Below are positions 24,210 through 33,364 of a DNA stretch of 64,000 bases, piece after piece; the stretch's first letter is position 1, and each line of letters opens with the position of its first letter. Made by a program: the position numbers and the translations under genes. The stretch covers positions 806,001 through 870,000 of the forward strand of contig NZ_CP041387.1 in the NCBI RefSeq assembly GCF_007005445.1, in the 5' to 3' direction. Below the pieces are notes generated by a model. The model saw nothing but the letters and a program-made list of their open reading frames with translations, did no database searches and was not told where the DNA came from. This DNA is from Rhodopseudomonas palustris (lineage in GTDB: Bacteria > Pseudomonadota > Alphaproteobacteria > Rhizobiales > Xanthobacteraceae).

Positions 24210-27200
24210 CTATCCGCCGCCCGTCAGCAGCGCGGCATTGCCGCCGGCTGCTGCGGTGTTGATCGACACCGTCTGTTCCAGCGCGAAGCACGGCAGATAA
24301 TGCGGGCCGCCGGCTTTCGGGCCGGTGCCGGACAGGCCGGAGCCGCCGAACGGCTGCACGCCGACGACGGCGCCGATGATGTTGCGGTTCACATAGACGT
24401 TGCCGGTCGGCAGCCGCGCGATCACGCGTGCCACTGTGTCGTCGATCCGCGACTGGACGCCGAGCGTGAGCGCGTAGCCACTGGCGGCAATGTCATCGAG
24501 GAGCTGGTCGAACTGCGCCGCCTTGTAGCGCACCACGTGCAGCACGGGGCCGAACACTTCCTCGGTGAGCTGCGAGGCACGGCTCAGTTCGAAGACATGC
24601 GGCGCGACGAAGTTGCCATTGGCCGGTGCCGTGCCGGCGAAGTGCAGCCGCGCCTCGCGTTTCATCCTGGCGATATGCGCGTCGAGCCGGGCCTTCGCCT
24701 CGGCGTCGATCACCGGTCCGACATGCGTTGCGGGATCGCGCGGATCGCCTATTCGCAGTTCGCGCGCGGCACCGGCGATCATCGCGATGACACGATCCGC
24801 AACGTCCTCCTGCACGCACAACAGCCGCAGCGCCGAGCAGCGCTGGCCGGCGGAGCGGAACGCGGAGGTGATGACGTCGTCGGCGACCTGCTCGGGCAGC
24901 GCGGTGGCGTCGACGATCATCGCGTTGATGCCGCCGGTCTCGGCGATCAGCGGCACGATCGGGCCGTCCTTGGCGGCCAGCGTGCGGTTGATCGCACGCG
25001 CCACCTCGGTGGATCCGGTGAAGACGACGCCGGCGACGTCGGCGTGCTCGACCAGCACCGCACCGATGCGGCCGTTGCCCTGCACCAGATGCAGCGCCGC
25101 GCGCGGCACGCCGGCTTCATGCAGCAGGCGGATCGCGGCATCGGCGATCACCGGCGTCTGCTCGGCAGGCTTGGCCACCACCGCGTTGCCGGCCATCAGT
25201 GCCGCGGTGACCTGGCCGAGGAAGATCGCCAGCGGAAAATTCCACGGGCTGATCGCCACGAATACGCCGCGACCACGCAAGCCGAGCGTATTGCGTTCGC
25301 CGGTCGGGCCGGGCAGGGCGAGCGGCTCGGCGAACAGCCGGCGGCCTTCGCTCGCATAGTAGCGGCAGTAGTCGATCGCCTCACGCAGTTCCGCGACGCA
25401 GTCGTCGAGCGTCTTGCCGCCTTCGTCCTGCAGCAGCGCGATCAGCGCCGCACGGCGCTGCTCCAGCAGATCGCCGGCGCGCTCCAGGATCGCCGCGCGG
25501 TGATCGGCGGAGGTCCGGCTCCACGTCTCGAAACCGTCGCGCGCGGCGGCGATCGCTGCTGCGGCCTGCGCCGGCGTCGCGGCTGCGATGGTCGGCAGCG
25601 GCCGGCGCGCGGTCTCGATGTCGCCGAGCAGTGCGGCGAGCGCGCTGCGGTCGCCGAATTCGATGCCGCGCGAATTGAGCCGCTGCGGCTGATACAGATC
25701 GCGCGGCAACGGGATCGCCGGGTTTCGTGCGTTCTCAGGACGGCCGATCAGCGCGGCAGGCCGTGTCAGCAGTTCGGCGACCGCCACGCTGTCGTCGCCG
25801 GCCTGCGCCACGAACGACGAGTTGGCGCCGTTCTCCAAGAGCCGCCGCACCAGATAGGCCAAGAGATCGCGGTGACCACCGACCGGAGCGTAGATCCGGC
25901 ATACGGGCTGCGGATGCTCGTCGAGCAGCCGCGCGTACAGCGCTTCGCCCATGCCGTGCAGCCGCTGAAATTCATAGTCGTCGCTGCCATCGGCGAGTTC
26001 CAGAATGGTCGCGACCGTCAGTGCGTTGTGGCTGGCGAATTGCGGGAACAGCCGCGGCCGCAGCGACAGCAGCTTGCCGGCACAGGACAGGTAGTTGAGG
26101 TCGGTCATCGGCTTCCTGGTGAATACCGGGTAGTCGGCGAGTCCGCGTTCCTGCGCGCGCTTGATCTCGGTGTCCCAATAGGCGCCCTTCACCAGCCGCA
26201 GCATGATCCGGCGATCGAGTGCGTTCGCCAGCTCTGCAACGTAGTCGATCACGGCGGCGGCGCGCTTCTGATACGCCTGCACGGCGAGGCCGTAGCCGTC
26301 CCAGCCGCTGAGCGATGGATCTGCGAAGCAGGCGGCGAACACCTCGAGCGACAGTTCGAGCCGGTCGGCTTCCTCGGCGTCGACCGTGAAGGCGAGGTCG
26401 TGGCTCCTGGCGAGCCTCGCCAGCTCGAGCAGCCGCGGCGTCAGCTCCCGCATCACGCGGTCGCGGCTGATCGCCTCGAACCGCGGATGCAGCGCCGACA
26501 GCTTGACCGAGATGCCCGGCCGCGCCGGCAGTGCAGCGTTGCCGGAGGTGCGGCCGATCGCCGTGATCGCATCGAAGTAGGACTGATAGTAGCGCTCGGC
26601 GTCCTCGGCGGTGCGGGCGCCTTCGCCGAGCATGTCGTAAGAGTAGCGAGAGCCTTCGCGTACATGCGCCTTGGCGCGGGCCAGTGCAGAGTCGATCGTT
26701 TCGCCCAGCACGAAATGATTGCCGATCAGCCGCATCGCCTGGCGGGTCGCGGCGCGCACCGCGGGTGCGCCGATCCGCCGCGTCAAGGCCGCGAGCGTGC
26801 CTTGCGGCGTCTCGCCGGCATGGACGAGACGCGCCGATAGTCCGAGGGCCCAGGCCGAGGCGTTCACCAGCACGGCATCGGACTTGATGCGGTGATGCGC
26901 GAAATCGCCCTGGTCGAGCTTGTCCTCGATGAAAGCGTCGGCAGTTGCCGCATCCGGAACCCGCAGCAGCGCCTCGGCCAGTACCATCAAGGCCAGACCC
27001 TCTTTGGTCGACAGCGCGAATTCGCGCAGCATCGCGTCGACGCCGCCCAGGCCATGTTCGGAACCGCGAATCGAGCTGATCAGTTCGGTCGCAACGGCGT
27101 CGATCCGGGCTTCGCGGTCGGGCGGTAGCGCGGCGCTCGTCAGCAGTTCGGCGGCGAGCGCAGCATCATCCGGCGCGTAAGCCGCAGTGAACTCGGCAAG

Positions 27201-27218
27201 CGGCTGGTCGGACGGCAT
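24210..27218 (-). CDS. putA: Bifunctional proline dehydrogenase / L-glutamate gamma-semialdehyde dehydrogenase
   Basis: 1002 residues from the ATG at 27218, which has GGGAG upstream; an in-frame GTG 39 bases earlier lacks one. The proline dehydrogenase barrel (about 60-450) includes SYDMLGEGA and RLVKGAYWD. The aldehyde dehydrogenase domain (about 500-985) has PWNFPLAIF, FTGSTEVA and the catalytic cysteine in SAGQRCSALR. It oxidises proline to glutamate, passing electrons to quinone. There is no N-terminal ribbon-helix-helix, so it is the minimalist form known from Bradyrhizobium and cannot repress its own gene. Divergent from an exported protein gene. Confidence 0.95.
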   Translation of the reverse strand: MPSDQPLAEFTAAYAPDDAALAAELLTSAALPPDREARIDAVATELISSIRGSEHGLGGVDAMLREFALSTKEGLALMVLAEALLRVPDAATADAFIEDKLDQGDFAHHRIKSDAVLVNASAWALGLSARLVHAGETPQGTLAALTRRIGAPAVRAATRQAMRLIGNHFVLGETIDSALARAKAHVREGSRYSYDMLGEGARTAEDAERYYQSYFDAITAIGRTSGNAALPARPGISVKLSALHPRFEAISRDRVMRELTPRLLELARLARSHDLAFTVDAEEADRLELSLEVFAACFADPSLSGWDGYGLAVQAYQKRAAAVIDYVAELANALDRRIMLRLVKGAYWDTEIKRAQERGLADYPVFTRKPMTDLNYLSCAGKLLSLRPRLFPQFASHNALTVATILELADGSDDYEFQRLHGMGEALYARLLDEHPQPVCRIYAPVGGHRDLLAYLVRRLLENGANSSFVAQAGDDSVAVAELLTRPAALIGRPENARNPAIPLPRDLYQPQRLNSRGIEFGDRSALAALLGDIETARRPLPTIAAATPAQAAAAIAAARDGFETWSRTSADHRAAILERAGDLLEQRRAALIALLQDEGGKTLDDCVAELREAIDYCRYYASEGRRLFAEPLALPGPTGERNTLGLRGRGVFVAISPWNFPLAIFLGQVTAALMAGNAVVAKPAEQTPVIADAAIRLLHEAGVPRAALHLVQGNGRIGAVLVEHADVAGVVFTGSTEVARAINRTLAAKDGPIVPLIAETGGINAMIVDATALPEQVADDVITSAFRSAGQRCSALRLLCVQEDVADRVIAMIAGAARELRIGDPRDPATHVGPVIDAEAKARLDAHIARMKREARLHFAGTAPANGNFVAPHVFELSRASQLTEEVFGPVLHVVRYKAAQFDQLLDDIAASGYALTLGVQSRIDDTVARVIARLPTGNVYVNRNIIGAVVGVQPFGGSGLSGTGPKAGGPHYLPCFALEQTVSINTAAAGGNAALLTGGG

Positions 27219-27362
27219 GGCGGTCGGCTCCCGAGGCCAGATAGCTGTGGACGGCACGCATCAGTGCGGCCAGCAAATGCAATGCCATCCAAGCTGCCAT
27301 ATTGGCACGGCCGGGGCCTGACGCTAGCTTCGCCTCGATCAAACGGAAGGCTGGGAGCGGGC

Positions 27363-28010
27363 ATGAGGGTGACGCGCGGCAAGTCCAACGCACGACGGTT
27401 CGGTGCGCTCGCGGCCGCGGCGCTGGCTGCCGCCTGGTTCGGCGCGCCGGCCGGTGCCGCCGAGCTCAGCTCGCAGGTCTCGTATCTGTACAGTTCGGTT
27501 TCGATTTTCCCGCCGACCGCCAAGGGCATGACGGTGTGCTATGGCTTCGTCTGCCGCCGTCGCTACGAGCTGGCGTTCACGGCCGGGGATCGTGCCGCGT
27601 TGAGCAGGATCATGGCGGCCGGTAAGGCGTCGGCTGCGGCGGAACGCGCGGCGGTGCAGAAGGCGGTGGTGTGGCTCGACCGCCGGCTCGGACCGGTGCT
27701 CGGCACCGACAAGCGGATCGCGCGCGCCGACTTCCGTTACTTCGACGACAAGCACAATTTCGATTGCTGGGACACAACCCGCAACACCACCAGCCTGCTG
27801 CTGGTGATGCAGGAGTGGGGGCTGTTCAAGTATCACAGCGTCGGCGATCCGAAGTATCGCGGCAACGTGCTGGTGCTGCAGACGCCGCACAACACCGCGG
27901 TGCTGACCGAGCGTGCCACCGGCGCCCAATGGGTCGTCGACATGTGGACCCGCAGCTATGCGCAGAGCCCGGAAGTGATGCCGGTCGATCAGTGGGTCAA
28001 GCTCGACTGA
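27363..28010 (+). CDS. Exported protein of unknown function
   Basis: 215 residues from the ATG at 27363 with GGGAG upstream. An N-terminal Arg/Lys-rich signal peptide ends near APAGAAELSS. The mature part has a cysteine pair (VCYGFVCRRRYEL), a second region DDKHNFDCWDTTRNTTSLLLVM, and QTPHNTAVL...WVVDMWTRSYAQSPEVMPVDQW, which looks like a conserved domain of a periplasmic enzyme or binding protein. I do not recognise the family. Confidence 0.75.
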   Translation: MRVTRGKSNARRFGALAAAALAAAWFGAPAGAAELSSQVSYLYSSVSIFPPTAKGMTVCYGFVCRRRYELAFTAGDRAALSRIMAAGKASAAAERAAVQKAVVWLDRRLGPVLGTDKRIARADFRYFDDKHNFDCWDTTRNTTSLLLVMQEWGLFKYHSVGDPKYRGNVLVLQTPHNTAVLTERATGAQWVVDMWTRSYAQSPEVMPVDQWVKLD

Positions 28011-28025
28011 GCCTCCGACGAATCC

Positions 28026-28058
28026 GGCTCCGGTCCTGATCCGATCAGAACCGGAGCC
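28026..28058. terminator. Long hairpin between convergent genes
   Basis: GGCTCCGGT (28026-28034) pairs with ACCGGAGCC (28050-28058), and after one mismatch CTGAT pairs with ATCAG around a three-base loop. This gives 14 pairs. It has no T-run, but its place between two converging genes suggests a bidirectional terminator. Confidence 0.6.
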
Positions 28059-28117
28059 TCGATCTTCGACATAGGCCCATGGTGCTTGCGCGCACCATGC
28101 GCCGAAGCCGGCGGAGA

Positions 28118-28363
28118 TTAGTCGCAGACGTTGAAGGTGCGCCAGCGCCAGCCGTGAGGCGTCGGAACGCGGCGGGTCACGTAGCAGTTTCCGTAGCCGT
28201 ATCCGACATAGCCGATCCCGATCGCCGGGCCGTGCCAGTGATGGTGGCCCCAGCCGTGGTGATGGTGATGCTTCCATCCGCCGGCGGAAGCGGCGGTCGG
28301 AGCCAGCGCGACGGCACTGAGCGAAGCGGCGGCGAACAGTCCAAGGGCGATCTTGCGAAACAT
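28118..28363 (-). CDS. Small His-rich exported protein
   Basis: 81 residues from the ATG at 28363, with GAGGAG eight bases upstream. The signal peptide MFRKIALGLFAAASLSAVALAP ends near ASA. The mature part begins GGWKHHHHHGWGHHHWHGP, then has a Gly/Tyr run with two cysteines (NCYVTRR...NVCD). The histidines suggest metal binding in the periplasm; small proteins of this sort are common in Bradyrhizobium relatives and have no assigned function. Between 28364 and 28562 nothing else is seen. Confidence 0.8.
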   Translation of the reverse strand: MFRKIALGLFAAASLSAVALAPTAASAGGWKHHHHHGWGHHHWHGPAIGIGYVGYGYGNCYVTRRVPTPHGWRWRTFNVCD

Positions 28364-28562
28364 GGTCGTTCTCCTCGAAATACGCGCGATGCGCGGTTCG
28401 TTGTTTGGTTCAAGTCTGCCTGGTCCGTCGATGGTCGATCGGACCCGCCCATCGCCCGTTCGTCGCAAGCCGTCGCGCACGGGTTCATGCCGTGCGTGCG
28501 GGTTTTTTGTTTCGGCAGATGGGGCTCGAGGATCGGTACGGCGGCCGGATCCTGGCGGCCGA

Positions 28563-30347
28563 TCAGGCGAGCGCCAATTCGCTGTCGTCGAGCGCCGAGG
28601 CCAGATTGCCGGAGTGCTCGACCACGCAGACCAGCATCGGTTCAGTGCGGCCGCGGATCTCCAGTTCCAGCGTCGGCAGCGCCTGCTCGGACAGGCCCGC
28701 GGTGGCGCGGAGCTCGTCGGACAGCAGCGTCTCGCAGCCGATCGTCTTGGTCATATCCTGCAGTCGCGATGCGACGTTGACCGAGTCGCCGAGTGCGGTG
28801 AACACCATGTTGTCGCGATAGCCGATCTCGCCGACCACCACTTCGCCGCTGTGGATGCCAATGCCGAACCGGATCGGCTCCGGCAAATCATGGCCAAGAA
28901 AGCTGTTGAGTTCGTCGATCGCCGCTGCGATCGCGGCGGCGGCGCGGATCGCGTTGCGGCAGGCGTCGCGCGGCGCCTCGGCGAGCCCGAACAGCGCCAG
29001 CACGCCATCGCCGACGAACTGATTGGGCTGGCCGCCGCAGGCGATGACACTACGCGACACCGCACCGAGGAAGCGGTTGACGATGAACACGGTGTCGAAA
29101 GGCAGCCGGCTTTCGGCAAGCTTGGTCGAGCCGCGCATGTCGACGAACATGCTGACCAGATAGCGCTCTTCGCCGACCCGGGCTGCGCGCGCCGCCTTGC
29201 GCGCTGCGGCGACGTTGCGCGGCGGGAACACCGGCACGAAGCTGATGTCGTGGTCGGGCTTGAGCTGGCAGGCGAGACGGATCGACGGATCGTCGCCGGT
29301 GCCGATCGAGGCGAGCACGAAGGCCTCCCGCGGCGACGGCGGCGGCAGAACCGCCGGATCGCCGAGCACGCGGATGCGGCAAGTCGAACAGCGGGCGCGA
29401 CCGCCGCAGGCCGAGGCGTGCGGAATATTGTGGCGCTGGGTCGCCTCCAGCACCGTGAGACCCTTCGGCACGCGGATGCTGCGCTGGCCGTCATAAGTCA
29501 GGCTGACCATGCCGCCGCGCCGTTCGGCGATCGCACGCACCGCGCGGGCGATCAGTGCCAGCGCGATCAGGCCGAGATAGAACATCAGGAAGCCGTCGCC
29601 GATCGCGTCGAGCGTCTGTTGCTGTTCAGGCGTCCCGAGATTGGCCGGCGCGAGATTTTCGGCCTGCCATTGCGGTGAAGCGGCCTCGCGCGCCACCTCG
29701 CGGCCGCCCTGATAGAAGCCGAGCAGCGCCAGCGTCGGGATCAGCACCGCGGCAGCGAGCAGCCAAGGCATCGTGCGGCGGAACGCCGGCTTGATCCGCA
29801 GCCAGACGTAGAGGCCGATGCAGCCGTGGGTCCAGGCGATCAGCATCACCGCGACCATCAGCCATGCGCGATAGGGCGGCGCGACGACGAAGTAATTGTA
29901 CAGCACCTGCGGATACAGCCGGTCCTGATCGTACAGCACGTTGCCGAGCCGCATCACGATGACGTGGCTGTAGATCATCAGCGGCACGGACAGGCCAAGA
30001 AGGAGCTGCGGTGGCTCCAGCGTTTTCCAGCGGAACTGGCGGCGTTGATACAGCGCCCACAGTCCGAGCCCGGCATGCGCCGTCACCGAGCCATAGAACA
30101 GGATCGCGACCGGCAGGAACTGCCAGATCTCCAGGTGCAACAGCACGCCGGCCTGCAGCGCCGCTGGCGAGATGTTACCGAGCGCATGGTTCAGGAAGTG
30201 GCTGAGCAGATAGGTGAACATCACCAGCCCGCAGAACATCCGCACCTGCCGAACGCCGATGCGGCGGAGCCAGGCGGGCCGCTGCGCGCGGGCAGCCGCG
30301 TTCTGTTTTTTGTCCGGCCTCGCTCGCGTCGCCATCAGTGACTGCAT
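28563..30347 (-). CDS. cyaC: Redox-linked adenylate cyclase: SdhC-like haem anchor, 2Fe-2S domain, class III cyclase
   Basis: 594 residues from the ATG at 30347 (start not certain; ATG 30335 is possible). Residues 35-215 form about five to six membrane helices with His50, His54, His71, His91, His128 and His174, like the dihaem cytochrome b anchor of succinate dehydrogenase. Residues 280-375 are a ferredoxin domain with Cys314-x5-Cys320-x2-Cys323 and Cys360. The cyclase domain (about 395-580) keeps Asp403, Asp447, Asn524 and Arg528, but the usual adenine-selecting lysine is Gln443. The architecture matches Sinorhizobium meliloti CyaC, a quinone-responsive cyclase. It probably turns quinone redox state into a cyclic nucleotide signal. 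Confidence 0.85.
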   Translation of the reverse strand: MQSLMATRARPDKKQNAAARAQRPAWLRRIGVRQVRMFCGLVMFTYLLSHFLNHALGNISPAALQAGVLLHLEIWQFLPVAILFYGSVTAHAGLGLWALYQRRQFRWKTLEPPQLLLGLSVPLMIYSHVIVMRLGNVLYDQDRLYPQVLYNYFVVAPPYRAWLMVAVMLIAWTHGCIGLYVWLRIKPAFRRTMPWLLAAAVLIPTLALLGFYQGGREVAREAASPQWQAENLAPANLGTPEQQQTLDAIGDGFLMFYLGLIALALIARAVRAIAERRGGMVSLTYDGQRSIRVPKGLTVLEATQRHNIPHASACGGRARCSTCRIRVLGDPAVLPPPSPREAFVLASIGTGDDPSIRLACQLKPDHDISFVPVFPPRNVAAARKAARAARVGEERYLVSMFVDMRGSTKLAESRLPFDTVFIVNRFLGAVSRSVIACGGQPNQFVGDGVLALFGLAEAPRDACRNAIRAAAAIAAAIDELNSFLGHDLPEPIRFGIGIHSGEVVVGEIGYRDNMVFTALGDSVNVASRLQDMTKTIGCETLLSDELRATAGLSEQALPTLELEIRGRTEPMLVCVVEHSGNLASALDDSELALA

Positions 30348-30423
30348 ACCTCGATCAATTGATTCCGGGATGTGCTGCGCTAGACGGCGCAGGCCGGACT
30401 CCACATTCGCTGTCGGTGATTAT

Positions 30424-30464
30424 GGATTCCGGGTTCGCTCACTTCGTTCGCGCCCCGGAGTGAC
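30424..30464. repeat. Family A repeat, single arm
   Basis: GGATTCCGGGTTCGC through GCGCCCCGGAGTGAC, with no partner arm. It lies upstream of the cyclase gene and downstream of the ycjF-like gene. Confidence 0.8.
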
Positions 30465-30551
30465 GACTTTTGTTTCGGTAGGTGCCGATCAGCACAAGGC
30501 AAGATCTGCGGGATGTAGTGCAGACGCGTGCAACGTTCCGCCAACTGGCCG

Positions 30552-31658
30552 CTACTCGTCCTTCTCCCGCTTCTTCATCAGGTCTTTGACCAGATCACCG
30601 AGCTGTGGGCGGGCGAGGGCGTCGAATGGCAGCGGGCGGGTGAGATCGATTGCGGCGAGGCCGAGCCTTGCGGTCAGCATGCCGTTGACCACGCCTTCGC
30701 CGAGCTTGGCCGACAGCCGCGAGGCGAGGCCGTGGCCGAGCACCGACTGCATCACGCTGTCGCTGAGCGCGATGCCGCCGGTGATGGCGAGGTGCGACAC
30801 CGTCTGGCGCATCAGCTTGAACATGCCGAGCGCGCCGGGGCGGCCGCCGTACAGCCGCGCGAGCTGGCCGATCAGCCGGGTCGCTGCGATCGCCACGAAC
30901 AGCACGTCGATCAGGGCCTTCGGACTGATCGCGGTGACCAGCGACACGCGTTGCGCCGCCTTCGAGATCATCACCTTCGCCTCGAGGTCGAGCGGCGTCA
31001 TCAGTTCGCGCTCGGCAAGCCGGATCAGATCGGCGCCGTCGATGATGTCGTCGACGTGCTTCTGCAGCGTGGCGCGGCCGCGCGCGAGTTGCGGATTGGG
31101 ATGTTCGAACTTGAGCAGTTCACGGATGATGGCGCGGGCTTCGGCGCTGTTGTTGGTGTCCAGCACCCGCGCGGCGCGGGCGTGGAGCTGCTCGATCCGC
31201 GCCAGCCGGATCAAGCCGAACGCCTCGCGGCCGATGATGATCGCCAGCGATCCGCCGGCGAGCAGCGCCAGCACCATGCCGATGGTGCCGAGCGTCTGAC
31301 TCTGCGCGAACAGATCCTCGACCAGCTTGCTGATCCACAGCCAGAATGCCAGCGTCGCCAGACCGGTCGCGGCGCTCCAGAACACCGTGCCCCAGCGAAA
31401 TCCCTTCTTCGGATTGACGATACTTTTCGGCGGCTTCGGCGCCGAGATCGGCGGTTCGGCTTCGCGGGCGAGTTCGACCCGGGCGCGCGGCGGCGGTGGC
31501 GGCGGCGGGGAGGCCACGCCCGCGGCCACGCTCGGCTTTGCGTCGGCCTTTGTTGACGGCCTAGCCGTCGGGCCGCCGTCGTCGGAATCGATCAGCACCA
31601 CGCTCGGGTCGCTGAGCTTGAAGGTCGCCGGCCGGCGAGGAGGAACCCGCTCGGTCAT
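30552..31658 (-). CDS. YcjF-like membrane protein (UPF0283/TIGR01620)
   Basis: 368 residues. A Pro-rich, disordered N-terminus (1-90, with a run of seven prolines) is followed by two membrane helices (about 90-150), then a helical DUF697-type region with further hydrophobic stretches (ALIDVLFVAIAATRLIG). It follows the ycjX-like gene with a 4-bp ATGA overlap, the standard gene pair. The pair is linked to envelope stress in enterobacteria; its molecular function is not settled. Confidence 0.85.
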   Translation of the reverse strand: MTERVPPRRPATFKLSDPSVVLIDSDDGGPTARPSTKADAKPSVAAGVASPPPPPPPRARVELAREAEPPISAPKPPKSIVNPKKGFRWGTVFWSAATGLATLAFWLWISKLVEDLFAQSQTLGTIGMVLALLAGGSLAIIIGREAFGLIRLARIEQLHARAARVLDTNNSAEARAIIRELLKFEHPNPQLARGRATLQKHVDDIIDGADLIRLAERELMTPLDLEAKVMISKAAQRVSLVTAISPKALIDVLFVAIAATRLIGQLARLYGGRPGALGMFKLMRQTVSHLAITGGIALSDSVMQSVLGHGLASRLSAKLGEGVVNGMLTARLGLAAIDLTRPLPFDALARPQLGDLVKDLMKKREKDE

Positions 31659-33124
31659 TGCAGTCTGTCTCCGATCAGGAACTGGAGCGCGCGGTCGAGG
31701 CGGATGTGAGGCAGCGCCGGCCCCTCCGCATCATGGCTGACAAGTCGCGGTGGGCGAAAGCGCAGAAATCGGAAATCGGCGTCCTGGTGCGAGCCGGCGG
31801 CCAGCCCGCGGAACGTATCCTCGCCGCGGAACAGACCCTGCAGATTGGTCGGAAGATCGCCCGGGAAGGTGGCGACTTCGGTCTCGCCGTCGAAAACCTC
31901 GCCTTCCGCCATCTCGCCGGCGATCGGGGTACCGACGATCGACGGCAGCCGGTCACGGCCGCGTTGCACCTGGGCCTCGCGGGTGGCGCGGACGGCGGCC
32001 ATCGCCACCACGTCGACCTTGGCGCCGGCGTATTCGGCGCGCTGCATCGCCTGCTCGACCAGCTTGCGCAGGATCGCCTCCAGGCGGTCGTGGCTGGAAT
32101 GGTGCAGATGGTCGGCCTTGGTGGCGGCGAACAGGATGCGGTCGATCCGCGGCCGGAACACCGAGCTGAGCAGCGTCGAGCGGCCGACCCGGAAGCATTC
32201 GAGGATGCCGGTCAGTGCCGCTTCGAGATCCTGCAACGCTTCGGGACCGGCGTTGAATGCCGACAGCGCGTCGGCCAGGACGATCTGGCGGTCGAGCCGG
32301 GCGAAGTGATCGCGGAAGAACGGCCGCACCACAGCATCCTTGTAGGCTTCGAACCGGCGCCGCATCATCGCCCACAGCGAGCCATCCGGTGCGGTGCCGC
32401 CGTCCGGCACGTCGAGCGGTGCAAAGGTCAGCGCCGGCGAGCCGGCGAGGTTGCCGGGCATCAGGAAGCGGCCGGGCGGCAGCAGGCTCATGGCGAACTG
32501 CTCGTCACGGCAGGCGCGCAAGTAAGCGGTGAACAGCCGCGCCGCTTTGAGGGTTTCCTGCTCGTTCTCGCGTCCCTTGGGATCGAGCGTGGCGAGATGG
32601 GCGTGCCACTCCCGCGCCACCCGGGCCCGCGGATCCTGCCGCGACAGCGCCAGACTTTCGGCGGCCCAGCGCTCGTAGGTCTTGGTCAGCAGTGGCAGGT
32701 CGAGCAGCCATTCGCCCGGATAATCGACGATGTCGAGCGTCAGCGTCTGCTCGGAGCCGTTCTTGCGCTGATAATCGATCACCAGTCGCAATTCGCTGAT
32801 GTCGACCGTCGAGCTCGGCCATTGCCGCTGTTCGATCAGCGTGGCGAGAAAGTTCTCATAGGCGAAGCGCGGCACCGCATCGTCGGGCTGCGGCGCCAGC
32901 CGCGCCGTGGCGATCCGCCCGGTCGACATCGACTCGAAGATCGGAAACCGGCCGCCGCGGCACAACCCATGGACGAGGGCGGTGATGAACACCGTCTTGC
33001 CGGCGCGCGACAGGCCGGTGACGCCGAGCCGGATGGTCGGATTGAACAGGTTCTCGCCGTAGTCCTTGAGCGCCCGCGCCGACAGCCACGCATCTTCGAG
33101 CAGATTGGAAAAATTGAAGGCCAT
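31655..33124 (-). CDS. YcjX-like P-loop NTPase
   Basis: 489 residues from the ATG at 33124; a TTG nine bases earlier is possible. Walker A is GLSRAGKT near residue 38, and LDIVDYPGEW looks like the Walker B/switch region of a GTPase-like protein. No membrane segment, so cytoplasmic or associated with the YcjF-like partner. It is the first gene of the two-gene unit. Confidence 0.87.
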   Translation of the reverse strand: MAFNFSNLLEDAWLSARALKDYGENLFNPTIRLGVTGLSRAGKTVFITALVHGLCRGGRFPIFESMSTGRIATARLAPQPDDAVPRFAYENFLATLIEQRQWPSSTVDISELRLVIDYQRKNGSEQTLTLDIVDYPGEWLLDLPLLTKTYERWAAESLALSRQDPRARVAREWHAHLATLDPKGRENEQETLKAARLFTAYLRACRDEQFAMSLLPPGRFLMPGNLAGSPALTFAPLDVPDGGTAPDGSLWAMMRRRFEAYKDAVVRPFFRDHFARLDRQIVLADALSAFNAGPEALQDLEAALTGILECFRVGRSTLLSSVFRPRIDRILFAATKADHLHHSSHDRLEAILRKLVEQAMQRAEYAGAKVDVVAMAAVRATREAQVQRGRDRLPSIVGTPIAGEMAEGEVFDGETEVATFPGDLPTNLQGLFRGEDTFRGLAAGSHQDADFRFLRFRPPRLVSHDAEGPALPHIRLDRALQFLIGDRLQ

Positions 33125-33364
33125 GCGCGCCAAGGTTCAATCGTCAGAGGTTGCCGGCGAAACTAGCCGGAAACCGCCGATTCGTGCGACAATCCGACCT
33201 GCCGGGCCGGTCTTGGCTTTGCCGCCTTTCGGGCGGAAAATTCGGGCTTCATCGGCGGCCGTGGCCGAGCGTGTCGCGTTGCGTGTATCGCATTGCCACA
33301 CCTCGTCATGAATGCGCCAGATCAATTCGGATAAGCTGTTCGCGAACGGGATACCTGCTGCGCA

